Of a DNA stretch of 64,000 nt, positions 42,313-51,246 are shown in pieces. The stretch comes from Paraburkholderia flava. Its GTDB lineage: Bacteria > Pseudomonadota > Gammaproteobacteria > Burkholderiales > Burkholderiaceae. The DNA lies in assembly GCF_004359985.1 (NCBI RefSeq), contig NZ_SMRO01000001.1, forward strand, positions 496,001 to 560,000. Direction: 5' to 3'. The translations under genes were made by a program, and so were the position numbers. The notes beneath the pieces were generated by a model. That model saw only the letters and a list, made by a program, of their open reading frames with translations. It was not told where the DNA came from and did no database searches. Numbering within the stretch: position 1 is the first letter of the stretch; every line of letters starts with the position of its first letter.

Positions 42313-43134
42313 TCACGCAGAAAGCGGTTTACGTGCGACGAAGTGAAGCCACCACGCGTCGTTCGTCTGCACCGAATCGTCGATACGCCCGCCGTCATCG
42401 CAGTTGAATATCGCTTCCGGAACGAACCCCAACGAAACAAGCTGCCGACGCTGTTCGGCAATCGTCGTATAGACGATCAGAATTCCGAAGTAATGCGCCG
42501 ACGCAGTCTTGATCGAATACCCTTCGTGGTTTTGATGAAAACGTGCGTGCCGTCTATAGTTATAGATCGACAGCGGAAGCACCCGTATCGTGCGCAGCGT
42601 GCGCCATCCGTAGCGCAATGGGTTCAACGAAAAACGCGGCATCAGCGACCAGATGTTTTCGCGGAACCCCGGGCCTTCGCGATTGTGTGACGAGAACAGC
42701 ACCAGGCCACCTGGCCGCGTCACGCGAAACATCTCCTTCAGGATCGACACCCTGTCGTCGTAACTCACGCAATCGATACCGTTCCAGCTGAACGTCGTCA
42801 GCGCATAGTGATCGGACGGCAACGCGGACATGTTGCGCGCGTCCATCTGATGCAGCGCGGTGTCGGGAAAACGGGCCCGCGCTTCATCGAGCAGAGCGGC
42901 CGTGTAATCGATGCCGGTGTAGTCCGACGAGATCTGTTTCATCATCGGTATCGTGCGGCCGGCACCGATGCCGATGTCGAGCAAGGGCTGATTGCGGCAC
43001 TCGTCCGCGCACCACGCGAATGCGGATTCCTCGCCTGGATCGGTCCACGTCTTGTCGCGCGTGAATTCGCGTAAAGCGTCGCGCGAATTCCACGCTCGCT
43101 GGTTAATCTGGTCGAACGAAGGCTGGACGTTCAT
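42313..43134 (-). CDS. Class I SAM-dependent methyltransferase
   Basis: A 273-residue methyltransferase. Motif I is LLDIGIGAGRT near 51-61, the acidic loop GIDYTAALLDEARARF follows, then MDARNMSAL and the post-motif strand TRPGGLVLFSSHN. The ATG at 43134 has GGGGAG nine bases upstream. The C-terminal 90 residues include SIYNYRRHARFHQNHEGYSIKT and a hydrophobic patch. Substrate unknown. The gene is isolated: a 595-bp stretch without genes follows on its 5' side. Confidence 0.87.
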   Translation of the reverse strand: MNVQPSFDQINQRAWNSRDALREFTRDKTWTDPGEESAFAWCADECRNQPLLDIGIGAGRTIPMMKQISSDYTGIDYTAALLDEARARFPDTALHQMDARNMSALPSDHYALTTFSWNGIDCVSYDDRVSILKEMFRVTRPGGLVLFSSHNREGPGFRENIWSLMPRFSLNPLRYGWRTLRTIRVLPLSIYNYRRHARFHQNHEGYSIKTASAHYFGILIVYTTIAEQRRQLVSLGFVPEAIFNCDDGGRIDDSVQTNDAWWLHFVARKPLSA

Positions 43135-43729
43135 GGACACGCTCCCCGTATGAGCATTGCCGTTAAAGAGGTCTACCCGCGAATAGAGCTGGATCGGCGT
43201 TTCCGGGGTCCCGGTCGCCGTCGATAAGACGTGGTCTCGCAGTTATTGTTGAAAGCGTTGTATGCGGCAACACGCAGCAGCGACGTCACACGAAAAACGT
43301 GTGACTTGTGCGCGCTTTGCCACGCAATCGAGACTACGCCCACGAATGCATCAGCCTGCGTGCGCGTGCATACACTTCGCGCGTTTGTACGCGTTGAAAT
43401 GGGCCGGCAGGCTCTTGAAACGAATCGCGAACCGCCCTCACGCTATTCCGCATACCTCCAGCTTGCACTGCGTAATGTGCGCATGCAGCAACGCCGCACA
43501 AACTAACGTACCGAAGATCTTTCCGTCCGCCCGACCGCATCGGGCGCGTCTAACGCCTGTTTCATTCATCCGCTCGACTCACGCCCAGTCCGCGCTCGTG
43601 CACCGGTCTTCGTTTGGAGCGGACCGCCTGGAGCGAATCCTTGGCGAAGCCCTACGTCAGGCCATATAAATCATGGATCAAACGGATTCCGCCAGGACCG
43701 GCAGGAGTCCGACAAAACGGAGGGAGACA
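43135..43729. other. Gene-poor gap with one inverted repeat
   Basis: This 595-bp stretch separates the methyltransferase start from alkB. Short open frames in it lack ribosome sites and protein-like composition. The one clear structure is GTCACACG (43285-43292) with CGTGTGAC (43298-43305) around AAAAA, a candidate operator for either divergent gene. The last 60 bases hold the alkB ribosome site GGAGGGAGACA. Confidence 0.5.
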
Positions 43730-44902
43730 ATGGCATCAGCACGAGCCGAATCCGCTGGACCGAAACGTTGGGTCGACGGCAAGCGCTACCTGTGGCTGCT
43801 GGGCGCACTCACGATCACATTGCCGCTCAACGCCGCGCATCTCGCGCTGTTGACCGGCATCCATCTGTTCTGGTGGTTCGGACCGATCTTCGTGTTCGGC
43901 ATCATCCCCGTGCTCGACTATCTGATCGGCGACGATTCGAGTAATCCACCGGACGACGTCGTCCCGACACTCGAGAAAGAACGCTACTACCGCCGCATCG
44001 TCTACCTCGCGACGCTGATCGAATACGTGTCGTTCTTAGGTGCGGTGTGGGTCGTCGGCACGCATGCGCTCGCGTGGTACGACTATCTCGGCTTCGCGCT
44101 GTCGCTCGGCGCCGCGACCGGCGTGTCGATCAACACCGCGCACGAACTCGGTCACAAGACCGATCCGTTCGAACGCTGGCTCGCGAAAATCACGCTGGCA
44201 CCCGTGGCCTACGGACACTTCTTCGTCGAACACAATCGCGGCCATCACGTGCGCGTCGCAACGCCGCCCGATCCGGCCAGCGCGCGCTACGGGGAATCGT
44301 TCTGGAGATTCCTGCCGCGAACCGTGCTCGGCAGCATCGGCTCGGCGTGGCGACTCGAGAAGGAACGACTGGCCCGTCTCGGCAAATCGCCGTGGACCTG
44401 GCGCAACGAGGTACTGCATTCGTGGGCGATGACCGTCGTGCTGTGGGGCGCGGTCATCGCAGTGTTCGGCAAGGTCGTGGTGCCGTTCCTGCTGATCCAG
44501 GCGGCGTACGGCGCGTCGCTGCTCGAGGTGGTCAACTACCTCGAGCACTACGGGCTCGGCCGCAAGCAACTGCCGAACGGCCGCTACGAACGTTGCCAGC
44601 CCGAGCATTCATGGAACAGCAATCGCGTGGTGACGAACCTGTTCCTGTATCAGCTGCAACGCCATGCGGATCACCACGCGAATCCGACGCGTTCGTATCA
44701 GGCACTACGGCACTTCGATACCGCGCCGCAACTGCCGTCGGGTTACGCGACGATGATCATGTTCGCGTACGTGCCGCCGTTATGGTTCCGCGTGATGAAT
44801 CCGCGCGTGGTCGCGCATTATCAAGGCGACATGACGCACTCGAACATCAGGCCGGCGATACGCGAACGCGTGCTCGCGCAGTTTGCGCACCAAGCGGGCT
44901 AG
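43730..44902 (+). CDS. alkB: Alkane 1-monooxygenase
   Basis: A 390-residue integral-membrane di-iron hydroxylase with six helices. All four AlkB histidine motifs are present: HELGHK (138-143), EHNRGHH (167-173), NYLEHYG near 267 and LQRHADHH near 305. It hydroxylates the terminal carbon of medium-chain alkanes using electrons from rubredoxin. No rubredoxin is fused or encoded nearby, so electron partners must lie elsewhere. GGAGGGAGACA directly before the ATG at 43730 sets the start over an ATG at 43673. Confidence 0.95.
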   Translation: MASARAESAGPKRWVDGKRYLWLLGALTITLPLNAAHLALLTGIHLFWWFGPIFVFGIIPVLDYLIGDDSSNPPDDVVPTLEKERYYRRIVYLATLIEYVSFLGAVWVVGTHALAWYDYLGFALSLGAATGVSINTAHELGHKTDPFERWLAKITLAPVAYGHFFVEHNRGHHVRVATPPDPASARYGESFWRFLPRTVLGSIGSAWRLEKERLARLGKSPWTWRNEVLHSWAMTVVLWGAVIAVFGKVVVPFLLIQAAYGASLLEVVNYLEHYGLGRKQLPNGRYERCQPEHSWNSNRVVTNLFLYQLQRHADHHANPTRSYQALRHFDTAPQLPSGYATMIMFAYVPPLWFRVMNPRVVAHYQGDMTHSNIRPAIRERVLAQFAHQAG

Positions 44903-44906
44903 CCCG

Positions 44907-45203
44907 TCAACCGTCGACGTATTCGCCCACCAGAAGAAGATGCTCGTCGACAAGCGCCATCAGTGCCGGCGCGATTTTCGAGTAGATCGGCCCGGCGACG
45001 TAGCGCTCCGAATGGCCGATCGACTGCCACCAGTAATACAGGAACAGCCGGTCGGGATCGCCGGTCACGCGGCTCATCTCGACCCGGGTCAGGCCTTCCG
45101 CTGACCTCACCTGCGGCAGGCAGTCCAGTGTGAACTGAGCCAGATCCTCTCCCTTGCCGGGTTTTGCTTTCAGCACTGCAATGGCGCGTATCGTCTCCGT
45201 CAT
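44907..45203 (-). CDS. Antibiotic biosynthesis monooxygenase (ABM)-domain protein
   Basis: A 98-residue ABM-fold protein: IRAIAVLKAKPGKGEDLAQFTLDCLPQVRSAEGL, then DRLFLYYWWQSIGHSERYVAGPIYSKIAPAL. Such dimeric proteins act as cofactor-free monooxygenases on quinones or as small accessory proteins. It ends 5 bp from the alkB stop and lies 90 bp after the SDR gene on the same strand. A role with the SDR is plausible but not shown. Confidence 0.87.
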   Translation of the reverse strand: MTETIRAIAVLKAKPGKGEDLAQFTLDCLPQVRSAEGLTRVEMSRVTGDPDRLFLYYWWQSIGHSERYVAGPIYSKIAPALMALVDEHLLLVGEYVDG

Positions 45204-45293
45204 TTTCCGTTCCTCTATGGGTGGGTAGGTCTGCGGCGGGTTCGATCATGGCCCCGTCGCAGACTACGGTCAATATCGGTGCGCGCCGCTCGC

Positions 45294-46034
45294 TCAGAGC
45301 GTCGCCGTCGGCCTGACGACGATCTCGTTCGTATCCACGTCGTCGGGTTGCGCGATCGCGTGCAGGATCGCGCGGCCGATCGCTTCCGGCTGGATCGCGA
45401 TCTTCCGGTACGTGCGCATCAGTTCGGCCGCTTCGGGGTCGGTGATCGTGCTCGCGAGTTCGGATTCGACCACGCCCGGGTAGACGCAGGTCACACGCAG
45501 TTTGTCGTTCTCCTGGCGCAGACCGTCGGAGATCGCGCGTACCGCGTACTTGGTCGCGCAATACACGGCCGCCGTCGGCGACACGCTCAGGCCGCCAACC
45601 GACGACACGTTGATGATCTGACCGCTGCCCTGCGCGTCCATGACCGGCAGCACGGCTGCGATACCGTACAGCACGCCGCGAATGTTCACGTCGATCATCC
45701 GGTCCCACTCGTCGACCTTCAACGAGCGCATGGGCGACAGCGGCATCACGCCCGCGTTGTTCACGAGCACGTCGATTCTGCCGAAGCGCTGCTGCGCGAA
45801 TGCGGCAAACGCCTGCATCTCGTCGCGACTCGTCACGTCGAGCTGCATGATTTCGACGGTGCCGCCGTCGCGGCGAATTTCTGCGGCGAGTGCCTCCAGA
45901 CGATCGAGACGACGTGCGCCGAGCACGAGTTTTGCGCCCGCTGCAGCGGCGACGCGTGCGACGCCCTCGCCGATACCCGCCGATGCGCCGGTAATCAGAA
46001 TGGTTTTTTGTGCCGTGGAAAGAGAGGTGTTCAT
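45294..46034 (-). CDS. Short-chain dehydrogenase/reductase
   Basis: A 246-residue classical SDR. It has the NAD(P) motif TGASAGIG near 16-23 with the following ARRLDRL (NADP-type Arg), NNAG near 92-95, a catalytic Ser in NVSSVGG and YCATK (Tyr/Lys). It ends in TNEIVVRPTATL, the YdfG-like clade that reduces 3-hydroxy acids and related carbonyls. It is divergent from the LysR gene at 46135 with a 100-bp gap, the usual arrangement of a LysR-controlled SDR. Confidence 0.92.
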   Translation of the reverse strand: MNTSLSTAQKTILITGASAGIGEGVARVAAAAGAKLVLGARRLDRLEALAAEIRRDGGTVEIMQLDVTSRDEMQAFAAFAQQRFGRIDVLVNNAGVMPLSPMRSLKVDEWDRMIDVNIRGVLYGIAAVLPVMDAQGSGQIINVSSVGGLSVSPTAAVYCATKYAVRAISDGLRQENDKLRVTCVYPGVVESELASTITDPEAAELMRTYRKIAIQPEAIGRAILHAIAQPDDVDTNEIVVRPTATL

Positions 46035-46134
46035 TCGATGGTTCTGTCGTTGGTTGGGACACCTGGACAGTACGCGTGAGACGTGCAACGATCGAGTAGC
46101 TGATGTTACATGGGCCATTCACTCCAACTTACCA

Positions 46135-47055
46135 ATGACCGATCCATTCGATGGAATGACCGCTTTTCTGGCCGTCGCGGAGACCGGCAGCTTCCGTCTG
46201 GCGAGCGAGCGACTGGGCGTGACGCGGCCCGCGGTCAGCCAGACCATCACGAGGCTGGAGACGCGTGTCGGTGCGCCGCTGTTCCAGAGGACGACGCGCA
46301 GCGTGCGGCTCACCGAGGCCGGCGAGCGTCTGCTGGCCGTGCTGCAACCGGCGAGCAAAACGCTCGAAGCCGCACTGGAAACGATCAGCGATGCGCACGG
46401 TGCGCCGTCGGGCGTGATTCGCGTCGCGGTCTCGTCGATTGCGGAACGCGTGCTCGACGGCAAGTTGTTCGCGACGTTTCTCGAAGCGTTTCCGGCGATC
46501 GACCTGGACATATCGGTCACCGACGACGAGTTCGATATCGTCGCCGCCGGTTTCGATGCGGGCGTGCGGTTAGGCGAAGTGATCGAGGCCGACATGATCG
46601 CGGTGCCGGTGTCCGCGCCCCAGAGGCAGATCGTGGTCGCGTCGCCGGACTTCATCGCGCGCTGCGGCATCCCGGCGAAACCGGGCGAGTTGATCGACTA
46701 CGATTGCATCGGCTGGCGCCCGTCACCGGGGAGCGCACCGTATCGCTGGGAATTTACCGAAGACGGCCGACCGTTCGACGTCGCCGTGAACCCGCGCACC
46801 ACGACGAACGACATGCGGCTGATGATCAACCTCGCGCTCACGGGCGCGGGGATCACCTGCGGTATGGAGGAGACGTTCCGTCCTTACGTCGTGCGTGGCG
46901 AACTGCAGGTGCTGCTCGAAACGTTTTGTCCGCTGATTCCGGGGTTTTATCTGTACTTTCCGTCCAGCGGGAAGATGCCGGCGAAGCTGCGCGCGTTGAT
47001 CGATCACTTGCGGTCGGCAGTGCCGGCGTGGCCGCCGAGGCCGGGCACTTTATAA
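46135..47055 (+). CDS. LysR family transcriptional regulator
   Basis: A 306-residue LysR regulator from MTDPFDGMTAFLAVAETGSFRLASERLGVTRPAVSQTITRLE-type N-terminus. The effector domain carries the subgroup's DIVAAGFDAGVRLGEVIEADMIAVPVS, as in regulators divergent from short-chain dehydrogenases. The frame is open upstream, but the ATG at 46135 begins the winged helix. It probably controls the divergent SDR and ABM genes. Confidence 0.92.
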   Translation: MTDPFDGMTAFLAVAETGSFRLASERLGVTRPAVSQTITRLETRVGAPLFQRTTRSVRLTEAGERLLAVLQPASKTLEAALETISDAHGAPSGVIRVAVSSIAERVLDGKLFATFLEAFPAIDLDISVTDDEFDIVAAGFDAGVRLGEVIEADMIAVPVSAPQRQIVVASPDFIARCGIPAKPGELIDYDCIGWRPSPGSAPYRWEFTEDGRPFDVAVNPRTTTNDMRLMINLALTGAGITCGMEETFRPYVVRGELQVLLETFCPLIPGFYLYFPSSGKMPAKLRALIDHLRSAVPAWPPRPGTL

Positions 47056-47075
47056 AAGCACTGGATCCGCACGAT

Positions 47076-47678
47076 CTAGTGCTTCGATCCTGGGCTCGCG
47101 TGTTGCACGGGCGCGGCCTTGTCGAGAACCGCGGACGCCGCATCCTTCGCCAGCAGGAACGACGACGTATCGCCCGACGCGTGCGCCAGCGCCAGCGCGC
47201 CCTGAAGAATCAGATTGAGTTGCTTTGCCAGCCGTTGAGGCTTCGCAAAACCTGCCCGCTTGCACAGCTCCAGAAATTTCACTTCGCCGCGCGAGTTTGC
47301 GTGTACGCCGAGCTCGACGATGCCTTGATGTTTTCCCGCAAATTCTTGCGCCGCCTTCATCCCTAAGCAACCACGCGTCAGCATGCGCCCTGGGTTCTTG
47401 CGAACGTCGAAGAATTCGACGATCTGCTCGCGCGGGTCGCTTACGTGTGCGACCGGCTCGAAAAGCTGGTCCACGACGACCTCGCTATAGCGCTGCAATA
47501 CAGCCGCGATCAGATCTTCCTTCGACGGGAAGTACTTATAAAGCGTGCGCTTGGATATGCCGCTACCGGCCAATGCCGCCTCCATTCCTGTTGCATGGAA
47601 ACCGGCTTCGTAGAAGCGATCGAAAGCATATTTCACGATCTCGAGCTTTTTGCCTTCGATCTCTGTGTCCTGACCCAT
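47076..47678 (-). CDS. TetR family transcriptional repressor
   Basis: A 200-residue TetR regulator. The N-terminal helix-turn-helix is IVKYAFDRFYEAGFHATGMEAALAGSGISKRTLYKYFPSKEDLIAAVL (residues 14-60). The C-terminal domain has the LTRGCLGMKAAQEFAGKH stretch of the AcnR/YcnC-type group. It is divergent from the hydrolase gene at 47931. Two identical-armed palindromes in the gap cover the promoters of both, which points to joint self- and target repression. Confidence 0.92.
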   Translation of the reverse strand: MGQDTEIEGKKLEIVKYAFDRFYEAGFHATGMEAALAGSGISKRTLYKYFPSKEDLIAAVLQRYSEVVVDQLFEPVAHVSDPREQIVEFFDVRKNPGRMLTRGCLGMKAAQEFAGKHQGIVELGVHANSRGEVKFLELCKRAGFAKPQRLAKQLNLILQGALALAHASGDTSSFLLAKDAASAVLDKAAPVQHASPGSKH

Positions 47679-47708
47679 CTTGTCATCCTCGTGAATTCCC
47701 GCTGCGTA

Positions 47709-47779
47709 TTTATAACGGATCCCGTTGACAAAGTAAACGGCATCGTTTACAAATGCGCCGTGTAAACGATGTCGTTTAC
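47709..47779. promoter_or_regulatory. Divergent promoters with two TetR operators
   Basis: Operators GTAAACG-GCAT-CGTTTAC (47733-47750) and GTAAACG-ATGT-CGTTTAC (47762-47779) share perfect 7-bp arms and lie 29 bp apart. On the plus strand TTGACA (47725-47730) and TACAAA (47748-47753) are 17 bases apart, with the first operator between them. On the minus strand TTTACT (47737-47732) and TATAAA (47714-47709) are also 17 apart. A bound repressor would block both genes. Confidence 0.8.
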
Positions 47780-47930
47780 TTCGATAGCAAATACGCAGAC
47801 ATGCAGGTATATGGGCCGATCTCCCGCTGCGTAGCGGGATGCATTTTTGCGCACCCTCCAGAAGTTATCGCGACGTTTTTTCGCCACGAAAACAGATGGT
47901 TTTCTTCACCCTTTGCAGGATCATCCCTTC

Positions 47931-48920
47931 ATGCTCACGCGTCGTTCCTTTACGAAGAGTTTTCTCGCGGCTTCTGCAGCCATGGTCGTGTCCACAGCAG
48001 CGTCGGCCAAAACCCCGACCGCTACACGGATTAGAAAATCGTCTGCCACGGGAAATCAGGCTTTCCCCGTGCACTACCGGACTGTCGATATCGACGGCGT
48101 TTCCGTCTTCTACCGTGAAGCGGGCGCACCGGGTGCGCCGGTGGTGCTTCTGCTGCCCGGCTGGCCGTCGTCGTCGACAATGTTTCGCGAGCTGATTGGC
48201 GAGCTGTCGGCGAACTATCATGTTTTCGCACCGGACTATCCGGGCTTCGGCAACAGCGACGTGCCCGATCGATCGCACGGTCCCTATACGTTCGATGCGC
48301 TTGGCGAGGTTATCGGCAAGTTCGTCGACAAGGTCGGCATCGGCCAGTTCGCCTTGTACGCGACGGATTTCGGAGGTCTCGTCGGATATCGCGTGATGAT
48401 GAAGACGCCTCGGCGAGTGAAAGCGCTTGTCGCGCAGAACAATCCGCTGTTTCTCGGCGAAAGCCCATGGTTCGGGCCACTCGTCCCGTACTGGAAGGAC
48501 GGTACGGCCGAGAGCCGCGCGAAGGCCGCGCAACACTACCTCACCCTCGACGTGGTGCGCGGTCTGTACGTCGACGGTGTGCGCGATCCATCGCTGATCG
48601 ATCCGCAGCAATGGCAGGCAGACTTTTACTCGTTGCAACGTGAAGGCGCCGCGGATATTTCGCTCGACCTGCTCTACGACATTCGCACGAACGGTCCCAC
48701 GCTGAAGAGTGCGCAGGACTACCTGCGCTCACAGCAACCGCCGACGCTGGTCGTCAGCGGCAAGAACGATGTCCTGTTCCCGGCTCAAAATCAGGAGCGA
48801 TATCGCGAGGTGTTGCCGAACGCGGAGATGCATTTGACGGACAGCGGTCATTGCGCGCTGGCCGACAAAAGCGGGGAGATCGCCGGCAGGATGCACGATT
48901 TTCTCGGTCGGGTGCTTTAG
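47931..48920 (+). CDS. Exported alpha/beta hydrolase, epoxide-hydrolase/dehalogenase-like
   Basis: A 329-residue hydrolase. A twin-arginine leader (LTRRSFTKSFLAASAAMVVSTAASA) ends near residue 26. The fold has VLLLPGWPSSSTMF (oxyanion), APDYPGFGNSD and an aspartate nucleophile, Asp146 in ATDFGGLVG, instead of serine. The cap domain, a late acid in SGKNDVLFP and the catalytic His in DSGHCALADKSG follow. Aspartate-type enzymes hydrolyse epoxides or carbon-halogen bonds. Start is the ATG at 47931. The divergent TetR with two operators suggests induction by its substrate, perhaps a toxic epoxide or halogenated compound. Confidence 0.9.
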   Translation: MLTRRSFTKSFLAASAAMVVSTAASAKTPTATRIRKSSATGNQAFPVHYRTVDIDGVSVFYREAGAPGAPVVLLLPGWPSSSTMFRELIGELSANYHVFAPDYPGFGNSDVPDRSHGPYTFDALGEVIGKFVDKVGIGQFALYATDFGGLVGYRVMMKTPRRVKALVAQNNPLFLGESPWFGPLVPYWKDGTAESRAKAAQHYLTLDVVRGLYVDGVRDPSLIDPQQWQADFYSLQREGAADISLDLLYDIRTNGPTLKSAQDYLRSQQPPTLVVSGKNDVLFPAQNQERYREVLPNAEMHLTDSGHCALADKSGEIAGRMHDFLGRVL

Positions 48921-49007
48921 TCGAAGTTTGACACCACGGTTGCGTGGTTGATTGACTCCATGCACATGGAATCCGACGCTGCGTGAGCTTCACAACGAAG
49001 CGCCGGA

Positions 49008-49925
49008 TCACCCTCCCGTCGCCACCGCCCGCGGCTCCATAAACGTATGCCTGAAATACTCCCTCACCGCATGCATCCCCGGCGTGAACAACGTATTCCT
49101 GCGCCACGCAAGACCGACACTCATCGGCGGCACCGGGTCGCGTAACTGGATCGTCTCGATCCGTCGCCCTTCGAGCGACCACGGCCGGTACACCATGTCC
49201 GACAGGATCGCCACGCCACTGCCGTTCGCGACCATGCTGCGCACCGCCTCCACCGACGACGTCCGCAGTTTCACGTTCGGCCGATGCGGCGTGTCGTTCC
49301 AGTAGCGCAGCGCGGTGTACGCCGCTTCGTCGACAGTGAGCATCACGAACGGTTCCGGCGCGACATCGGCGAGCGTGACGCTTTCGCGTTTAAGTAGCGG
49401 ATGCTGCGCGCAGACCCATAGACGTCGCACCGAATGGATCATCGGTTCAAGCACGAGTTCGGGGTTCGCGACATTCGACGTCAGTAGTACCGCCATATCG
49501 TAGCGGCCAGCAATCAACCCTTCTTCGATCGACTCGCGATTCAGCTCATGCAGTTGCACCGTGAGCCGCGGATACAGCGTACCGAGCCGCTGCAGATGAT
49601 GCGGCAGAAAATAACCGAGCACCGTGTAGCTCGCGGCAAGCGTCAGCGTCCCCGTGAGCGTGCTTTCGAGGTTGGGGATCCGCATCGCCTCGTCGACGGA
49701 CGACAGGATCGTATAAGCCTGATTCAGAAAGCGTCGGCCGGTGTTGGTCAACGTAACGCCGCTTGCCGCGCGCACGAACAGCTGCGTGCCGAGGCTGTCT
49801 TCCAGCTCCTTGATCGCGTTGGTCACGGCCGACTGCGAGATGGTCAACTGGATCGCCGCCTGCGAAATCTGCCCCAGTTCAGCGGTGGCGACGAAGTACT
49901 TGAGCTGCCGGAGCGTAAGCGCCAT
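49008..49925 (-). CDS. LysR family transcriptional regulator of the oxoprolinase-type operon
   Basis: A 305-residue LysR regulator. The winged helix reads LTLRQLKYFVATAELGQISQAAIQLTISQSAVTNAIKELEDSLGTQLF. The effector domain contains LHELNRESIEEGLIAGRYDMAVLLTSN. Start is the ATG at 49925 (MALTLRQLK). It is divergent from the pxpA-type gene, with a 260-bp gap holding a perfect GGTAT-N11-ATACC box, so it is the likely activator of that operon. Confidence 0.92.
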   Translation of the reverse strand: MALTLRQLKYFVATAELGQISQAAIQLTISQSAVTNAIKELEDSLGTQLFVRAASGVTLTNTGRRFLNQAYTILSSVDEAMRIPNLESTLTGTLTLAASYTVLGYFLPHHLQRLGTLYPRLTVQLHELNRESIEEGLIAGRYDMAVLLTSNVANPELVLEPMIHSVRRLWVCAQHPLLKRESVTLADVAPEPFVMLTVDEAAYTALRYWNDTPHRPNVKLRTSSVEAVRSMVANGSGVAILSDMVYRPWSLEGRRIETIQLRDPVPPMSVGLAWRRNTLFTPGMHAVREYFRHTFMEPRAVATGG

Positions 49926-49958
49926 GAAGACCACCGAAAAATCGATATTGAGCGAACC

Positions 49959-49979
49959 GGTATCGTATCTCCTAATACC
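49959..49979. promoter_or_regulatory. LysR-type box (GGTAT-N11-ATACC)
   Basis: GGTAT (49959-49963) and ATACC (49975-49979) are exact complements 11 bases apart, the classical LysR T-N11-A form. It lies 34 bp before the lysR start and about 205 bp before pxpA. An A/T-rich tract at 50060-50100 probably holds the operon promoter. Confidence 0.6.
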
Positions 49980-50185
49980 TGCTTAGGGAAAGCACGCATC
50001 GGCAGGCCCTGCCAGCAGCACCTGGCGCGATCGCGAGGATTTTCGCTTCCACCCATGACATCAAAAAAACAGATAACGAGCCATATAAAAATAGAACTAT
50101 TTTGGCGACCGGTACGGCGCTAAGGTTGCATCCAGCATAGATCGCGGCCCTTCCTGACGCGGCCGCCACTCTGGAGACATTCAGC

Positions 50186-50965
50186 ATGAAGAAGCACAGC
50201 ATCGACCTCAATTCCGACATGGGCGAAGGTTTCGGCGCGTGGAAGATCGGCGATGGCGTTGATGAAGAGATCATGCCGCTGATCAGCTCGGCCAACATCG
50301 CCACGGGTTTCCATGCAGGCGATCCGAACATCATGGCGCGCACGGTTCAGATGGCGAAGCAGGCGGGCGTCGGCGTCGGGGCTCACCCTGGCTTTCGCGA
50401 TCTGGTCGGTTTCGGTCGACGGCACATCAACGAGACGCCGCAGGCGCTCGTCAACGACATCGTGTACCAGCTCGGCGCGCTGCGCGAATTCGCGCGCCTT
50501 TACAACGTCAGCGTGCAGCACGTGAAGCCGCACGGCGCGCTCTACATGCTGGCGGCCCGTGACGAACAGCTGTCGCGGCTGCTCATCGAAACGTTGCAGA
50601 CGCTCGATCCCGGCCTGCTGCTGTATTGCATGGAAACCTCGGTGACCTGCCGCATTGCACGCGAGCTGGGGCAGCCGGTGATCCGCGAGTTTTACGCGGA
50701 CCGCGATTACGATCGCAGCGGCTCGATCGTATTCACGCGGCGCGTCACGCGGCTCGATCCTGCTCTCGTCGCGGCGAAAGTGCTGCGTGCCTGTGTCGAG
50801 GGACGCGTGCAGACCGTCGATGGCGACGACATCGAGATCGACTTCGACTCGGTCTGCATTCACAGCGATACGCCCGGCGCACTCGATCTGGTCCAGGCCA
50901 CGCGCGCGACGCTGCTGCAGCACGACATCCGGATCGCGGCACCGTTGCCCGCAGCGGCGCACTGA
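50186..50965 (+). CDS. pxpA: 5-oxoprolinase subunit A (LamB/YcsF family)
   Basis: A 259-residue LamB/YcsF protein with the family start [49 protein letters not shown]. The carbohydrate-deacetylase-like metal residues (Asp, His, Glu) and [20 protein letters not shown] are clear. In PxpABC it acts with B and C to open 5-oxoproline to glutamate using ATP. It is the first gene of a five-gene run. Its partner carboxylase subunits downstream suggest a variant reaction. CTGGAG precedes the ATG. Confidence 0.9.
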   Translation: MKKHSIDLNSDMGEGFGAWKIGDGVDEEIMPLISSANIATGFHAGDPNIMARTVQMAKQAGVGVGAHPGFRDLVGFGRRHINETPQALVNDIVYQLGALREFARLYNVSVQHVKPHGALYMLAARDEQLSRLLIETLQTLDPGLLLYCMETSVTCRIARELGQPVIREFYADRDYDRSGSIVFTRRVTRLDPALVAAKVLRACVEGRVQTVDGDDIEIDFDSVCIHSDTPGALDLVQATRATLLQHDIRIAAPLPAAAH

Positions 50966-50998
50966 CCTTCTTCATATCAGACACGGGGAGCACACGAG

Positions 50999-51241
50999 AT
51001 GGCACAACACGAAATCGTCAGTCCTTTGCCGGGCACGTTCTATCGACGCGCGTCGCCCGATGCGGCGCCCTACGTCGAGGTCGGCGCGTCGGTCGAAAAC
51101 GGCGCGGTGGTCGGTCTGGTCGAGGTGATGAAGCAGTTCAACGACGTCGAAACGACGGTGTCGGGAACAGTCACCGAAATTCTCGTCGACGATGGCGAGC
51201 CGGTCGACGCGGGCCAGGTGCTGCTGCGGATCGAAGGATGA
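50999..51241 (+). CDS. Biotin carboxyl carrier protein (short)
   Basis: An 80-residue biotinyl domain with the modified lysine Lys45 in EVMKQF (usual sequence AMKM, here VMKQ) and the flanking GALVGLVEV and DGEPVDAGQVLLRIEG pattern. It is only the domain, without the Pro/Ala linker of AccB. It carries CO2 on biotin for the biotin carboxylase encoded next, whose start overlaps its stop. It is probably dedicated to this operon rather than to fatty-acid synthesis. Confidence 0.92.
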   Translation: MAQHEIVSPLPGTFYRRASPDAAPYVEVGASVENGAVVGLVEVMKQFNDVETTVSGTVTEILVDDGEPVDAGQVLLRIEG

Positions 51242-51246
51242 CGGCG

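Noticed and set aside
43231..43506. 91-codon frame in the gap before alkB
   Set aside because: No ribosome site, mixed composition, and it spans the inverted repeat; probably not coding.
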